Below are positions 33,881 to 47,402 of a DNA stretch of 64,000 bases, piece after piece. The stretch is from Cordilura impudica (Eukaryota > Arthropoda > Insecta > Diptera > Scathophagidae). The stretch lies in contig OY821517.1 of the NCBI GenBank assembly GCA_963682025.1, positions 227,873,472 to 227,937,471 of the forward strand. Direction: 5' to 3'. The notes under the pieces are model-generated. The model was not told the DNA's origin, ran no database searches, and saw nothing but the letters and a program-made list of their open reading frames with translations. The translations under genes were made by a program, and so were the position numbers. How positions within the stretch are numbered: position 1 is the stretch's first letter; the number at the start of each line of letters is the position of its first letter.

Positions 33881-35893
33881 TATGACACGACAAGTTGGGA
33901 ACACCGACTCAAAATTTTGGTAGTAATTTGTAATAATATCCAAGCATTGCTCGTTCACTACCTTCACTATAATACAGATTTAAGTCTTGACTTTTATTTG
34001 GTATTGACGGATCATAAAAAAAAAAGTTAAGAGCGAGTTCGTATTAAAATATGAATTTGTTATGACTCTATTGACAAAGCCGATACTTTAATACTTATTA
34101 ACCTTTTTTATTTATACTGTAATCAATAGTTTTCAAAATGAAGCTATGGTCGATATTATAATTTTTTCAAAACTTCTTTCTTTTATTTATTTTTTTTATT
34201 TAATATACAGAATAATACTTTAAGACTACTTAAAGTAAACATTGAGATAATCAATTTAAAACTTAACATAATAACATTTAACATAACCAATTTGTTATAA
34301 TTCAATATTTAATTGTATTAAGTGTTATAAAACTTACAGTTTTAGCTTCCATTTCATAAATATATTATTAATATTAAAATTCAATGAATTATTATTAAGA
34401 AATTAGTTGCTAATAAATATCTAGTTTCGATTACACCTGTTTTGGAGGATGTGCCAATAAATTCATATTCTTTTTGGCTCTCCAAAATTTCCTTTAAAAA
34501 TTTTGTATAATCTTAGATTCATCAATCCTTTCTCTATGACGCATTTCTTTAGCTTTTTCCTTATTCGCAATTATTTCAATTAAATATCTTTTGTTGATTC
34601 CTTTTTTTAATTTTAATTTCCGTCTTTGCGTCAAATTTTTCTTTTTTATTAATTTTTGGCTTCACATTCGAACTTCCTGTTCAATTGAGTCATCAACATG
34701 GCAAATCCTCCTCAAAATCTATTTGTTTTTTCTTTGATCCAAATAACGAAAAAAATTATGAAAAAGAAGTAAGAGTGTTAAATTCGGCTGTGCCGAATAT
34801 TTGATACCCTCCACCTCGGTTTGAGTATTAATAATAAATGTAAACAAAATATTTGAAAAAGTAAACAATTTGTTAAACTTAATACCAAATTATTTCAGCA
34901 AATTCTTTGGTTTGATCTGGATTTTTGCTTATTCCAAGAGTTGGTAGTATATAGAGCTCTCTCTCACATTAGTAATTCACGCTCCAGCGAGGAAAGATCG
35001 TTTTATTCTTTTCTATTATTTCGGATAAAAGAAAACACGTTTCGGTGTTTGCTTCTTGGTCATCGTAGTTGCTGATCGGCATGAATTTAGATTATATACC
35101 TATATGCATGCCTTTCCGGTTATAGGACATAATTAGTTAATTAATTTAGTTTAAGTTCTTGCAAATTATATAGCTCGCCCTAACCCCCATTACGAAGGTA
35201 ATGGCTGTGTAGTGTGGTTATACGCATTAAATCGTGCTAATTGGAGATGGCTGTATAATTTCCTTTAACTGGGCAAATAGTTCTTCATTGTGGCCGTATA
35301 GGTCGGATCGAGTAACAAAATAATAACCAAAAAAAGCTCTCTCAAGTAGTTTGTTAAAATATTTCCATATTTGGAAAATAAATTTTATTTTTACATACTA
35401 AAAGGAAATTTTTCACTATTTACACAATACAATAAAAAATCTAACCCAGTGATGCCAACTTTTGATTTTGAATAAAATTATGTTAATAAAAAATATTTTC
35501 ATTTCTTGGCTCCAAATACTACTACCTGGGAATTCTTATCGAACTTCAATGTTTTGGGTTTTACCTTCCCTACCATGAAGTCAAATTTTGAAGTCATCAT
35601 GAACACTGGTTCAAATTAGGGAAGCCAAACGCAAAAAACCAAATGTCCCAAAAATTTTAAATAAAATAATTTGTTATCTTTATTTTCTGAAAAACTTAAA
35701 ACTTTCATCCAAAACTGTGAAAAATAATATATAAATAACATTCTCGTCAAATTGCGCTTTATTTATGTTACAATTTTTATGTTAGCAATTCTTAAATATC
35801 ATTTCAGGTTTTTTAAACTTCATTGAATTTAAATTAATATTTTCTTATCCTGAAATGCTATTAATGTCTCCTCAACCGCAATATTTTTTTTAA

Positions 35894-36696
35894 TTATACC
35901 CTATACCACTATGTGGTTTGGGTATAATGACTTTGTGCTGCTGTTTGTAACAACCAAAAATATTTGACCTAGACCCATCTTTAATTATACCGATCGAATC
36001 AGAATCACTTTCTGAGTTGATTTAACAATGTCCGTCCGTCCGTCCGTCCGTCCGTCCGCCCGTCCGTCTGTGTGTCCATGTAAAGCTTGTAATCAAACTG
36101 CAGGTCGCAAATATGAATATATTTTGATGATATTTGGTATATAAGCTTTTATTGGCCATGGGATGAACGCTATTGAAATTGGTGGGAATCGGTCCATGTT
36201 CAGACCTAGCCCCCATACAAATTACCCATATGAAATCGACATAAATTGCCATAAGATCCAAATTGTCATATAGATCTTACTCAAATTGGGTTTGTATGCG
36301 TTCATTACATCCACTAATGAGTAGTCCAAAAATGATACCTTTGACCCCATATAGAGCTGCATCCCGATCTTCACTTAAATCTATTAAAAACAAAAATATT
36401 GCACTGATTCTTCTCAAATTTTGTTTGTATATATTTTTGCAAAATAAAAGAGACTTTACCAAACATGATCAGGATCGGTCCATTTTTGGACCTAGTCCTC
36501 ATATAGATATATCATCCGATATGAACTTTTTCATATCTGCAGCCAAAAAAAATTAATAAAAATCCCACTCAAATTTGGTTTTTGCTTATTTTCTTTCTAT
36601 GTCCAGTTAGTTGGGCCTAAGAGATAGAGTTTCTAAACGCACTGTATAGGGTATCGTATAGTCGGTCTAGACCGACTATAATTTTCTTACTTGTTT
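35894..36696 (+). mobile_element. non-autonomous interspersed element (TTATACCC...CTTACTTG) in unit copy 1
   Basis: About 800 bp. It starts TTATACCCTATACCAC, contains a TCCG microsatellite (36030-36069) and ends with a perfect 22-bp palindrome (36658-36679, half-site ATAGTCGGTCT) followed by ATTTTCTTACTTG. No coding capacity. An empty site exists in the inverted relative at about 53100-53125, where flanking sequences join without it, which fixes its ends to within a few bases. Such elements are abundant in fly genomes; a 3' palindrome near CTT.. ends recalls Helitrons, but the 5' TC/3' CTRR rule is not clearly met. Confidence 0.7.
36030..36069. repeat. TCCG microsatellite
   Basis: About nine TCCG repeats with one CCCG variant, inside the interspersed element. 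Equivalent tracts are at 41388-41427 and 46736-46773. On the minus strand it encodes a spurious Arg/Thr/Gly/Asp-rich C-terminus in an open frame. Confidence 0.9.
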
Positions 36697-38619
36697 CAGT
36701 TGATTTTTTAAATGTAAACATATTTGGTGTTTTCTGAATTTCAATTTGAGTTTAAAGAATAAAATTTATATTTTAAAAATTCAATTGTTGTCTTCTAAAT
36801 TTCAAGTTATTATTTCCAAAGTTTTAATATGATTTTCTGAAATTCAATTGATTTTTTCTAATTTATAATTGGAAATCTGAATTCCAATTTTTAGAATTGA
36901 TATTTTCTTAAATTTGAACGGAAAATTTAAAAGGTGCAATTTTGTATTTATGTCAATAGTAATGCTTTGGTAATTATAAACAATTTTTAAATATTATATG
37001 TAATCGCAATCAGATATTTTGTAGGTAAAGCAGAATAATAATTTTAAATATCTATGTAGAACTGTTTTGAAAGCAAAAAAAAAACTCAATGATGAACTCG
37101 GCAACTCTATTTTGTAAACACAACAAAAACTTAATATGCCAAACTTATGATCATATACGTAAACGAATAATTGAAAAACGTATGAAATAAAGACCAGCCC
37201 TATGTATACTCTTAACATTGTTGTGTTTGATATCTAATTGAAAATGTTGACATTCATGTTAAAATAGAAATAACGATTGCAAAGCTAATTAGAACAAAAA
37301 TTGCGGCGCCATCTACTGTGGCAGCAACACTGAGCAAAATAAAGTGACACTCTGTTTGTTAATACAAAAGAAATGTATTTTCCCTAAAACAAAATACAAA
37401 TTGGAGAATTTTATATAAATAATATAACATACCGATTTATATCTACCATGCGGTTATTATGAATATACATGTATAGAATATATGTATGTATATTATTTTT
37501 TTATTTAATATACATATGTATGTGTGTACATACATACATTTATGTAAATATTACACTCAAAAAATGCAACAGCAAAAGTTATTTTCGTGTTTTTCTTTAA
37601 ATAAATTAATACATAAAATTTTGTTTGGTAAATTTACATTGCTTTTTTTATTAGCAACTAGGTAGTTTAGCATTATTTACTTTAGATGTTGGTGATTTTT
37701 TATTGCCTTTATATTAATGGCCTGTTTCTAGATCACAAGTGACTCAAATTGCTTGTTCAATTGAGTATGGAAATTGGTATTGGGTTGTTATAAAATAAGT
37801 GTCAAGTTTTGTTGAGCGAAAACGTAACAGTTCTATTTTTTGTGGTTTTTACATTACAATTTGGACTGTCAATACTGTCAAAAGCAGACAATCGAAAAAA
37901 AAGTAATTGTTTTATAAATAAATATATATAATTATGGATATAAACGATAAAAAATTGTAAGTATATACATATATAATGAAATTATTAATAAAATAAAAAA
38001 AATTAATAACAATTTTAAATTATAGCGTCAAGAAAACAAATCAAAATCAGTTTCAATACATTTAAGGCATCTCGGATATTTCTGCCTCTTAAACGAATGT
38101 CCACACTATCGCTCCCACTTGAGTCACTATCAAAATGTAGTTCGGTAGTTGGAAACATATTTTTTTTTTATAAATTTAAGTTATTAAAAATTTTAGTCAC
38201 AAAAAATTTTTGAAATCAATTTTGTTTTGCAAATAAAAAACAACAGCTTTTTAATCTCTTTTATTCGTACTACGGTTACCATTTAATAATGAAAAAATGG
38301 TATTTTATCATGAAAAAAGTAAACATAATACTAAATTATAAACTATGGCAATAATGTAATTTGGTACTACAAAAAAGCAACGTAACAAAACGTAATCAGA
38401 CAATTGTAATATAAAAACTGATTCGCTTGCGTACTTGTCTGTGTAGCGGTCGTCTGCATGAGAACTTGCTTGTGATATGGAAACAGGCCGTAACTCGTAG
38501 TGTCTGCTTGCCGAAAAAATTTTGGATTGATTTTTAATCCCTTTCCCATGACCCAATCGATCTGAAACTTTGCAGGCAGGCTCGTAGCGATGACAGAAAT
38601 GGTCTAACAAATTATTTTA

Positions 38620-39387
38620 GTGATGCCAAAACAATGGAAACTTTAAAATTTTTCTACCAGAGTTGATAAAAAAAATTACAAAAGGTTAGTTTTTTTTTAT
38701 TAATTATTTAAGCCATAACAATATTTAAAAACAATAAGAAATATAGTGTGAGTGACAATGCGATGGAAACTTTTCACAAAATATATTTTTGACGATTTGG
38801 ATGGAATCTTTTATTAGTTTAAACATTTGTATGATTTATTTATTTAACAAAGAAGAAATATTAATATTACTTCAGAAAAATTAACAAAACTTAAAAGTAT
38901 TAATTTTTATGCTGTTGACAGGACAGTGGAAACCTTTACTATACAATAACACTGTGGAATGAAATGATGGTCATGATCTTTGGGGGGTGGATGATTTCCA
39001 CACCGAACGATTGTATTAATTTATATTAGTAAAACTCCCGAAGTGTTTAAATATTTTGGGTCCATTTAAATATATCATTTTTTGGTCAACACTATTCGCA
39101 AGATTAATGCTAGCCAGACGATTTTATGGATTTATTCATAGAATATTTCTCACAAATATTCTTTTGTCTGCGGCCATCACTAAAATCATCTATTATTCTA
39201 GATTTTAACTCTTCATTAAACTTTATTCTTGCCATTATTTTATAATAATTGAAAGAAAACAGCAGAATTTATAAATATTTAAATAACGGTTAAAATTTTT
39301 AAAATTTTTTCACTGGTTCTTCTATTTTTTATTATTTTAATCAACTCTGGTAAAGAAATTTAAAAGTTTTCACTGTTTTGGCATCAC
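38620..39387 (-). mobile_element. deleted Tc1/mariner-like transposon in unit copy 1
   Basis: A 768-bp segment with ~50-bp inverted ends: GTGATGCCAAAACA...CTACCAGAGTTGAT at the left and the complement of GTGATGCCAAAACAGTG...TACCAGAGTTGAT at the right. It is flanked by TA and TT. The minus strand near the right end (39236 downward) reads MARIKFNEELKSRII then DDFSDGRRQKNICEKYSMNK, the helix-turn-helix start of a Tc1-type transposase. The catalytic core is deleted, so it is non-autonomous. Confidence 0.75.
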
Positions 39388-41251
39388 TTAAAAAACATAT
39401 TTATTTTCGTTTATCTATTTTTTTTAGTTATAATTTTTGTAACAAATGTGTTGTCTTCCAATACACCCAATAGTAATTTCGTAAAAGAAATACATAATTT
39501 TATCACTAAGCGTAATTATTAAAAAAACAAAATTGGCAAATTTTGAATTTTGTAAAAATTTCCAATGTATTGCGACCTACTCTATTTAAGTACCACTTTT
39601 TTATTCATTATAGGTTCGAAAATTATTCAAAAATAATATTATTTGTAATATCGATGGCTTAGTTTGGAAAGAAGTAACTCAAGCCATAGGACAAACGCTA
39701 TTGAAATTGGTGAAAATGGGTGCATGTTTAGACCTTATCCCCATTCAAAGGACCCTTATGATATCGACTTAACTTGCCATAAGATCCAAATTACCAAATA
39801 GATCTCAGTCGAATTTGGTTTGTGTATGTTTATTACATCCATTAATCCGTAGACCAAAAATAAACCCTATAGGACAATTCACTTAAACCTATCTAAACGC
39901 ATTTCTTTAGCTTTTTCCTTATTCGCAATTATTTCAATTAAATATCTTTTGTTGATTCCTTTTTTTAATTTTAATTTCCGTCTTTGCGTCAAATTTTTCT
40001 TTTTTATTAATTTTTGGCTTCACATTCGAACTTCCTGTTCAATTGAGTCATCAACATGGCAAATCCTCCTCAAAATCTATTTGTTTTTTCTTTGATCCAA
40101 ATAACGAAAAAAAATTATGAAAAAGAAGTAAGAGTGTTAAATTCGGCTGTGCCGAATATTTGATACCCTCCACCTCGGTTTGAGTATTAATAATAAATGT
40201 AAACAAAATATTTGAAAAAGTAAACAATTTGTTAAACTTAATACCAAATTATTTCAGCAAATTCTTTGGTTTGATCTGGATTTTTGCTTATTCCAAGAGT
40301 TGGTAGTATATAGAGCTCTCTCTCACATTAGTAATTCACGCTCCAGCGAGGAAAGATCGTTTTATTCTTTTCTATTATTTCGGATAAAAGAAAACACGTT
40401 TCGGTGTTTGCTTCTTGGTCATCGTAGTTGCTGATCGGCATGAATTTAGATTATATACCTATATGCATGCCTTTCCGGTTATAGGACATAATTAGTTAAT
40501 TAATTTAGTTTAAGTTCTTGCAAATTATATAGCTCGCCCTAACCCCCATTACGAAGGTAATGGCTGTGTAGTGTGGTTATACGCATTAAATCGTGCTAAT
40601 TGGAGATGGCTGTATAATTTCCTTTAACTGGCCAAATAGTTCTTCATTGTGGCCGTATAGGTCGGATCGAGTAACAAAATAATAACCAAAAAAGCTCTCT
40701 CAAGTTGTTTGTTAAAATATTTCCATATTTGGAAAATAAATTTTATTTTTACATACTAAAAGGAAATTTTTCACTATTTACACAATACAATAAAAAATCT
40801 AACCCAGTGATGCCAACTTTTGATTTTGAATAAAATTATGTTAATAAAATATATTTTCATTTCTTGGCTCCAAATACTACTACCTGGGAATTCTTATCGA
40901 ACTTCAATGTTTTGGGTTTTACCTTCCCTACCATGAAGTCAAATTTTGAAGTCATCATGAACACTGGTTCAAATTAGGGAAGCCAAACGCAAAAAACCAA
41001 ATGTCCCAAAAATTTTAAATAAAATAATTTGTTATCTTTATTTTCTGAAAAACTTAAAACTTTCATCCAAAACTGTGAAAAATAATATATAAATAACATT
41101 CTCGTCAAATTGCGCTTTATTTATGTTACAATTTTTATGTTAGCAATTCTTAAATATCATTTCAGGTTTTTTAAACTTCATTGAATTTAAATTAATATTT
41201 TCTTATCCTGAAATGCTATTAATGTCTCCTCAACCGCAATATTTTTTTTAA

Positions 41252-42054
41252 TTATACCCTATACCACTATGTGGTTTGGGTATAATGACTTTGTGCTGCT
41301 GTTTGTAACAACCAAAAATATTTGACCTAGACCCATCTTTAATTATACCGATCGAATCAGAATCACTTTCTGAGTTGATTTAACAATGTCCGTCCGTCCG
41401 TCCGTCCGTCCGTCCGTCCGTCCGTCTGTGTGTCCATGTAAAGCTTGTAATCAAACTGCAGGTCGCAAATATGAATATATTTTGATGATATTTGGTATAT
41501 AAGCTTTTATTGGCCATGGGATGAACGCTATTGAAATTGGTGGGAATCGGTCCATGTTCAGACCTAGCCCCCATACAAATTACCCATATGAAATCGACAT
41601 AAATTGCCATAAGATCCAAATTGTCATATAGATCTTACTCAAATTGGGTTTGTATGCGTTCATTACATCCACTAATGAGTAGTCCAAAAATGATACCTTT
41701 GACCCCATATAGAGCTGCATCCCGATCTTCACTTAAATCTATTAAAAACAAAAATATTGCACTGATTCTTCTCAAATTTTGTTTGTATATATTTTTGCAA
41801 AATAAAAGAGACTTTACCAAACATGATCAGGATCGGTCCATTTTTGGACCTAGTCCTCATATAGATATATCATCCGATATGAACTTTTTCATATCTGCAG
41901 CCAAAAAAAATTAATAAAAATCCCACTCAAATTTGGTTTTTGCTTATTTTCTTTCTATGTCCAGTTAGTTGGGCCTAAGAGATAGAGTTTCTAAACGCAC
42001 TGTATAGGGTATCGTATAGTCGGTCTAGACCGACTATAATTTTCTTACTTGTTT
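41252..42054 (+). mobile_element. same interspersed element in unit copy 2
   Basis: Copy by tandem duplication of 35894-36696, not by independent transposition. The palindrome is intact at 42016-42037. Confidence 0.7.
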
Positions 42055-43977
42055 CAGTTGATTTTTTAAATGTAAACATATTTGGTGTTTTCTGAATTTC
42101 AATTTGAGTTTAAAGAATAAAATTTATATTTTAAAAATTCAATTGTTGTCTTCTAAATTTCAAGTTATTATTTCCAAAGTTTTAATATGATTTTCTGAAA
42201 TTCAATTGATTTTTTCTAATTTATAATTGGAAATCTGAATTCCAATTTTTAGAATTGATATTTTCTTAAATTTGAACGGAAAATTTAAAAGGTGCAATTT
42301 TGTATTTATGTCAATAGTAATGCTTTGGTAATTATAAACAATTTTTAAATATTATATGTAATCGCAATCAGATATTTTGTAGGTAAAGCAGAATAATAAT
42401 TTTAAATATCTATGTAGAACTGTTTTGAAAGCAAAAAAAAAACTCAATGATGAACTCGGCAACTCTATTTTGTAAACACAACAAAAACTTAATATGCCAA
42501 ACTTATGATCATATACGTAAACGAATAATTGAAAAACGTATGAAATAAAGACCAGCCCTATGTATACTCTTAACATTGTTGTGTTTGATATCTAATTGAA
42601 AATGTTGACATTCATGTTAAAATAGAAATAACGATTGCAAAGCTAATTAGAACAAAAATTGCGGCGCCATCTACTGTGGCAGCAACACTGAGCAAAATAA
42701 AGTGACACTCTGTTTGTTAATACAAAAGAAATGTATTTTCCCTAAAACAAAATACAAATTGGAGAATTTTATATAAATAATATAACATACCGATTTATAT
42801 CTACCATGCGGTTATTATGAATATACATGTATAGAATATATGTATGTATATTATTTTTTTATTTAATATACATATGTATGTGTGTACATACATACATTTA
42901 TGTAAATATTACACTCAAAAAATGCAACAGCAAAAGTTATTTTCGTGTTTTTCTTTAAATAAATTAATACATAAAATTTTGTTTGGTAAATTTACATTGC
43001 TTTTTTTATTAGCAACTAGGTAGTTTAGCATTATTTACTTTAGATGTTGGTGATTTTTTGTTGCCTTTATATTAATGGCCTGTTTCTAGATCACAAGTGA
43101 CTCAAATTGCTTGTTCAATTGAGTATGGAAATTGGTATTGGGTTGTTATAAAATAAGTGTCAAGTTTTGTTGAGCGAAAACGTAACAGTTCTATTTTTTG
43201 TGGTTTTTACATTACAATTTGGACTGTCAATACTGTCAAAAGCAGACAATCGAAAAAAAAGTAATTGTTTTATAAATAAATATATATAATTATGGATATA
43301 AACTATAAAAAATTGTAAGTATATACATATATAATGAAATTATTAATAAAATAAAAAAAATTAATAACAGTTTTAAATTATAGCGTCAAGAAAACAAATC
43401 AAAATCAGTTTCAATACATTTAAGGCATCTCGGATATTTCTGCCTCTTAAACGAATGTCCACACTATCGCTCCCACTTGAGTCACTATCAAAATGTAGTT
43501 CGGTAGTTGGAAACATATTTTTTTTTTATAAATTTAAGTTATTAAAAATTTTAGTCACAAAAAATTTTTGAAATCAATTTTGTTTTGCAAATAAAAAACA
43601 ACAGCTTTTTAATCTCTTTTATTCGTACTACGGTTACCATTTAATAATGAAAAAATGGTATTTTATCATGAAAAAAGTAAACATAATACTAAATTATAAA
43701 CTATGGCAATAATGTAATTTGGTACTACAAAAAAGCAACGTAACAAAACGTAATCAGACAATTGTAATATAAAAACTGATTCGCTTGCGTACTTGTCTGT
43801 GTAGCGGTCGTCTGCATGAGAACTTGCTTGTGATATGGAAACAGGCCGTAACTCGTAGTGTCTGCTTGCCGAAAAAATTTTGGATTGATTTTTAATCCCT
43901 TTCCCATGACCCAATCGATCTGAAACTTTGCAGGCAGGCTCGTAGCGATGACAGAAATGGTCTAACAAATTATTTTA

Positions 43978-44745
43978 GTGATGCCAAAACAATGGAAACT
44001 TTAAAATTTTTCTACCAGAGTTGATAAAAAAAATTACAAAAGGTTAGTTTTTTTTTATTAATTATTTAAGCCATAACAATATTTAAAAACAATAAGAAAT
44101 ATAGTGTGAGTGACAATGCGATGGAAACTTTTCACAAAATATATTTTTGACGATTTGGATGGAATCTTTTATTAGTTTAAACATTTGTATGATTTATTTA
44201 TTTAACAAAGAAGAAATATTAATATTACTTCAGAAAAATTAACAAAACTTAAAAGTATTAATTTTTATGCTGTTGACAGGACAGTGGAAACCTTTACTAT
44301 ACAATAACACTGTGGAATGAAATGATGGTCATGATCTTTGGGGGGTGGATGATTTCCACACCGAACGATTGTATTAATTTATATTAGTAAAACTCCCGAA
44401 GTGTTTAAATATTTTGGGTCCATTTAAATATATCATTTTTTGGTCAACACTATTCGCAAGATTAATGCTAGCCAGACGATTTTATGGATTTATTCATAGA
44501 ATATTTCTCACAAATATTCTTTTGTCTGCGGCCATCACTAAAATCATCTATTATTCTAGATTTTAACTCTTCATTAAACTTTATTCTTGTCATTATTTTA
44601 TAATAATTGAAAGAAAACAGCAGAATTTATAAATATTTAAATAACGGTTAAAATTTTTAAAATTTTTTCACTGGTTCTTCTATTTTTTATTATTTTAATC
44701 AACTCTGGTAAAGAAATTTAAAAGTTTTCACTGTTTTGGCCTCAC
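43978..44745 (-). mobile_element. deleted Tc1/mariner-like transposon in unit copy 2
   Basis: Tandem-duplicated copy of 38620-39387 with one terminal-repeat substitution (GGCCTCAC in place of GGCATCAC) and Val replacing Ala at codon 2 of the transposase remnant (GTCATT for GCCATT). Confidence 0.75.
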
Positions 44746-46599
44746 TTAAAAAACATATTTATTTTCGTTTATCTATTTTTTTTAGTTATAATTTTTGTAA
44801 CAAATGTGTTGTCTTCCAATACACCCAATAGTAATTTCGTAAAAGAAATACATAATTTTATCACTAAGCGTAATTATTAAAAAAACAAAATTGGCAAATT
44901 TTGAATTTTGTAAAAATTTCCAATGTATTGCGACCTACTCTATTTAAGTACCACTTTTTTATTCATTATAGGTTCGAAAATTATTCAAAAATAATATTAT
45001 TTGTAATATCGATGGCTTAGTTTGGAAAGAAGTAACTCAAGCCATAGGACAAACGCTATTGAAATTGGTGAAAATGGGTGCATGTTTAGACCTTATCCCC
45101 ATTCAAAGGACCCTTATGATATCGACTTAACTTGCCATAAGATCCAAATTACCAAATAGATCTCAGTCGAATTTGGTTTGTGTATGTTTATTACATCCAT
45201 TAATCCGTAGACCAAAAATAAACCCTATAGGACAATTCACTTAAACCTATCTAAACGCATTTCTTTAGCTTTTTCCTTATTCGCAATTATTTCAATTAAA
45301 TATCTTTTGTTGATTCCTTTTTTTAATTTTAATTTCCGTCTTTGCGTCAAATTTTTCTTTTTTATTAATTTTTGGCTTCACATTCGAACTTCCTGTTCAA
45401 TTGAGTCATCAACATGGCAAATCCTCCTCAAAATCTATTTGTTTTTTCTTTGATCCAAATAACGAAAAAAATTATGAAAAAGAAGTAAGAGTGTTAAATT
45501 CGGCTGTGCCGAATATTTGATACCCTCCACCTCGGTTTGAGTATTAATAATAAATGTAAACAAAATATTTGAAAAAGTAAACAATTTGTTAAACTTAATA
45601 CCAAATTATTTCAGCAAATTCTTTGGTTTGATCTGGATTTTTGCTTATTCCAAGAGTTGGTAGTATATAGAGCTCTCTCTCACATTAGTAATTCACGCTC
45701 CAGCGAGGAAAGATCGTTTTATTCTTTTCTATTATTTCGGATAAAAGAAAACACGTTTCGGTGTTTGCTTCTTGGTCATCGTAGTTGCTGATCGGCATGA
45801 ATTTAGATTATATACCTATATGCATGCCTTTCCGGTTATAGGACATAATTAGTTAATTAATTTAGTTTAAGTTCTTGCAAATTATATAGCTCGCCCTAAC
45901 CCCCATTACGAAGGTAATGGCTGTGTAGTGTGGTTATACGTGCTAATTGGAGATGGCTGTATAATTTCCTTTAACTGGCCAAATAGTTCTTCATTGTGGC
46001 CATATAGGTCGGATCGAGTAACAAAATAATAACCAAAAAAAGCTCTCTCAAGTTGTTTGTTAAAATATTTCCATATTTGGAAAATAAATTTTATTTTTAC
46101 ATACTAAAAGGAAATTTTTCACTATTTACACAATACAATAAAAAATCTAACCCAGTGATGCCAACTTTTGATTTTGAATAAAATTATGTTAATAAAATAT
46201 ATTTTCATTTCTTGGCTCCAAATACTACTACCTGGGAATTCTTATCGAACTTCAATGTTTTGGGTTTTACCTTCCCTACCATGAAGTCAAATTTTGAAGT
46301 CATCATGAACACTGGTTCAAATTAGGGAAGCCAAACGCAAAAAACCAAATGTCCCAAAAATTTTAAATAAAATAATTTGTTATCTTTATTTTCTGAAAAA
46401 CTTAAAACTTTCATCCAAAACTGTGAAAAATAATATATAAATAACATTCTCGTCAAATTGCGCTTTATTTATGTTACAATTTTTATGTTAGCAATTCTTA
46501 AATATCATTTCAGGTTTTTTAAACTTCATTGAATTTAAATTAATATTTTCTTATCCTGAAATGCTATTAATGTCTCCTCAACCGCAATATTTTTTTTAA

Positions 46600-47402
46600 T
46601 TATACCCTATACCACTATGTGGTTTGGGTATAATGACTTTGTGCTGCTGTTTGTAACAACCAAAAATATTTGACCTAGACCCATCTTTAATTATACCGAT
46701 CGAATCAGAATCACTTTCTGAGTTGATTTAACAATGTCCGTCCGTCCGTCCGTCCGTCCGTCCGCCCGTCCGTCTGTGTGTCCATGTAAAGCTTGTAATC
46801 AAACTGCAGGTCGCAAATATGAATATATTTTGATGATATTTGGTATATAAGCTTTTATTGGCCATGGGATGAACGCTATTGAAATTGGTGGGAATCGGTC
46901 CATGTTCAGACCTAGCCCCCATACAAATTACCCATATGAAATCGACATAAATTGCCATAAGATCCAAATTGTCATATAGATCTTACTCAAATTGGGTTTG
47001 TATGCGTTCATTACATCCACTAATGAGTAGTCCAAAAATGATACCTTTGACCCCATATAGAGCTGCATCCCGATCTTCACTTAAATCTATTAAAAACAAA
47101 AATATTGCACTGATTCTTCTCAAATTTTGTTTGTATATATTTTTGCAAAATAAAAGAGACTTTACCAAACATGATCAGGATCGGTCCATTTTTGGACCTA
47201 GTCCTCATATAGATATATCATCCGATATGAACTTTTTCATATCTGCAGCCAAAAAAAATTAATAAAAATCCCACTCAAATTTGGTTTTTGCTTATTTTCT
47301 TTCTATGTCCAGTTAGTTGGGCCTAAGAGATAGAGTTTCTAAACGCACTGTATAGGGTATCGTATAGTCGGTCTAGACCGACTATAATTTTCTTACTTGT
47401 TT
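46600..47402 (+). mobile_element. same interspersed element in unit copy 3
   Basis: Copy by tandem duplication. The palindrome is intact at 47364-47385. Confidence 0.7.

Larger units (their letters stand above)
34539..39896. repeat. tandem unit copy 1 (5358 bp)
   Basis: First of three head-to-tail copies. It starts ACGCATTTCTTTAGC and ends ...AACCTATCTAA. Inside, in order: a segment beginning with the short inverted repeat TTCGGC/GCCGAA and TACCCTCCACC (34766-35890), a palindrome-ended interspersed element (35894-36696), AT-rich DNA with CATACATA-type repeats (37440-37560), and a deleted Tc1-like transposon (38620-39387). It closes with a diverged fragment resembling the 36170-36390 part of the interspersed element (39690-39896). 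Open frames inside are short, lack recognisable domains and recur in all copies because the DNA does. Copy 1 has private differences (for example ATTGCC where copies 2 and 3 have GTTGCC near 37705). Confidence 0.93.
39897..45254. repeat. tandem unit copy 2 (5358 bp)
   Basis: Direct repeat of 34539-39896 with the same internal order. It differs by scattered substitutions and one-base indels, and its microsatellite (41388-41427) is pure TCCG where copies 1 and 3 have one CCCG. It shares several bases with copy 3 against copy 1, suggesting that copies 2 and 3 split last. Confidence 0.93.
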
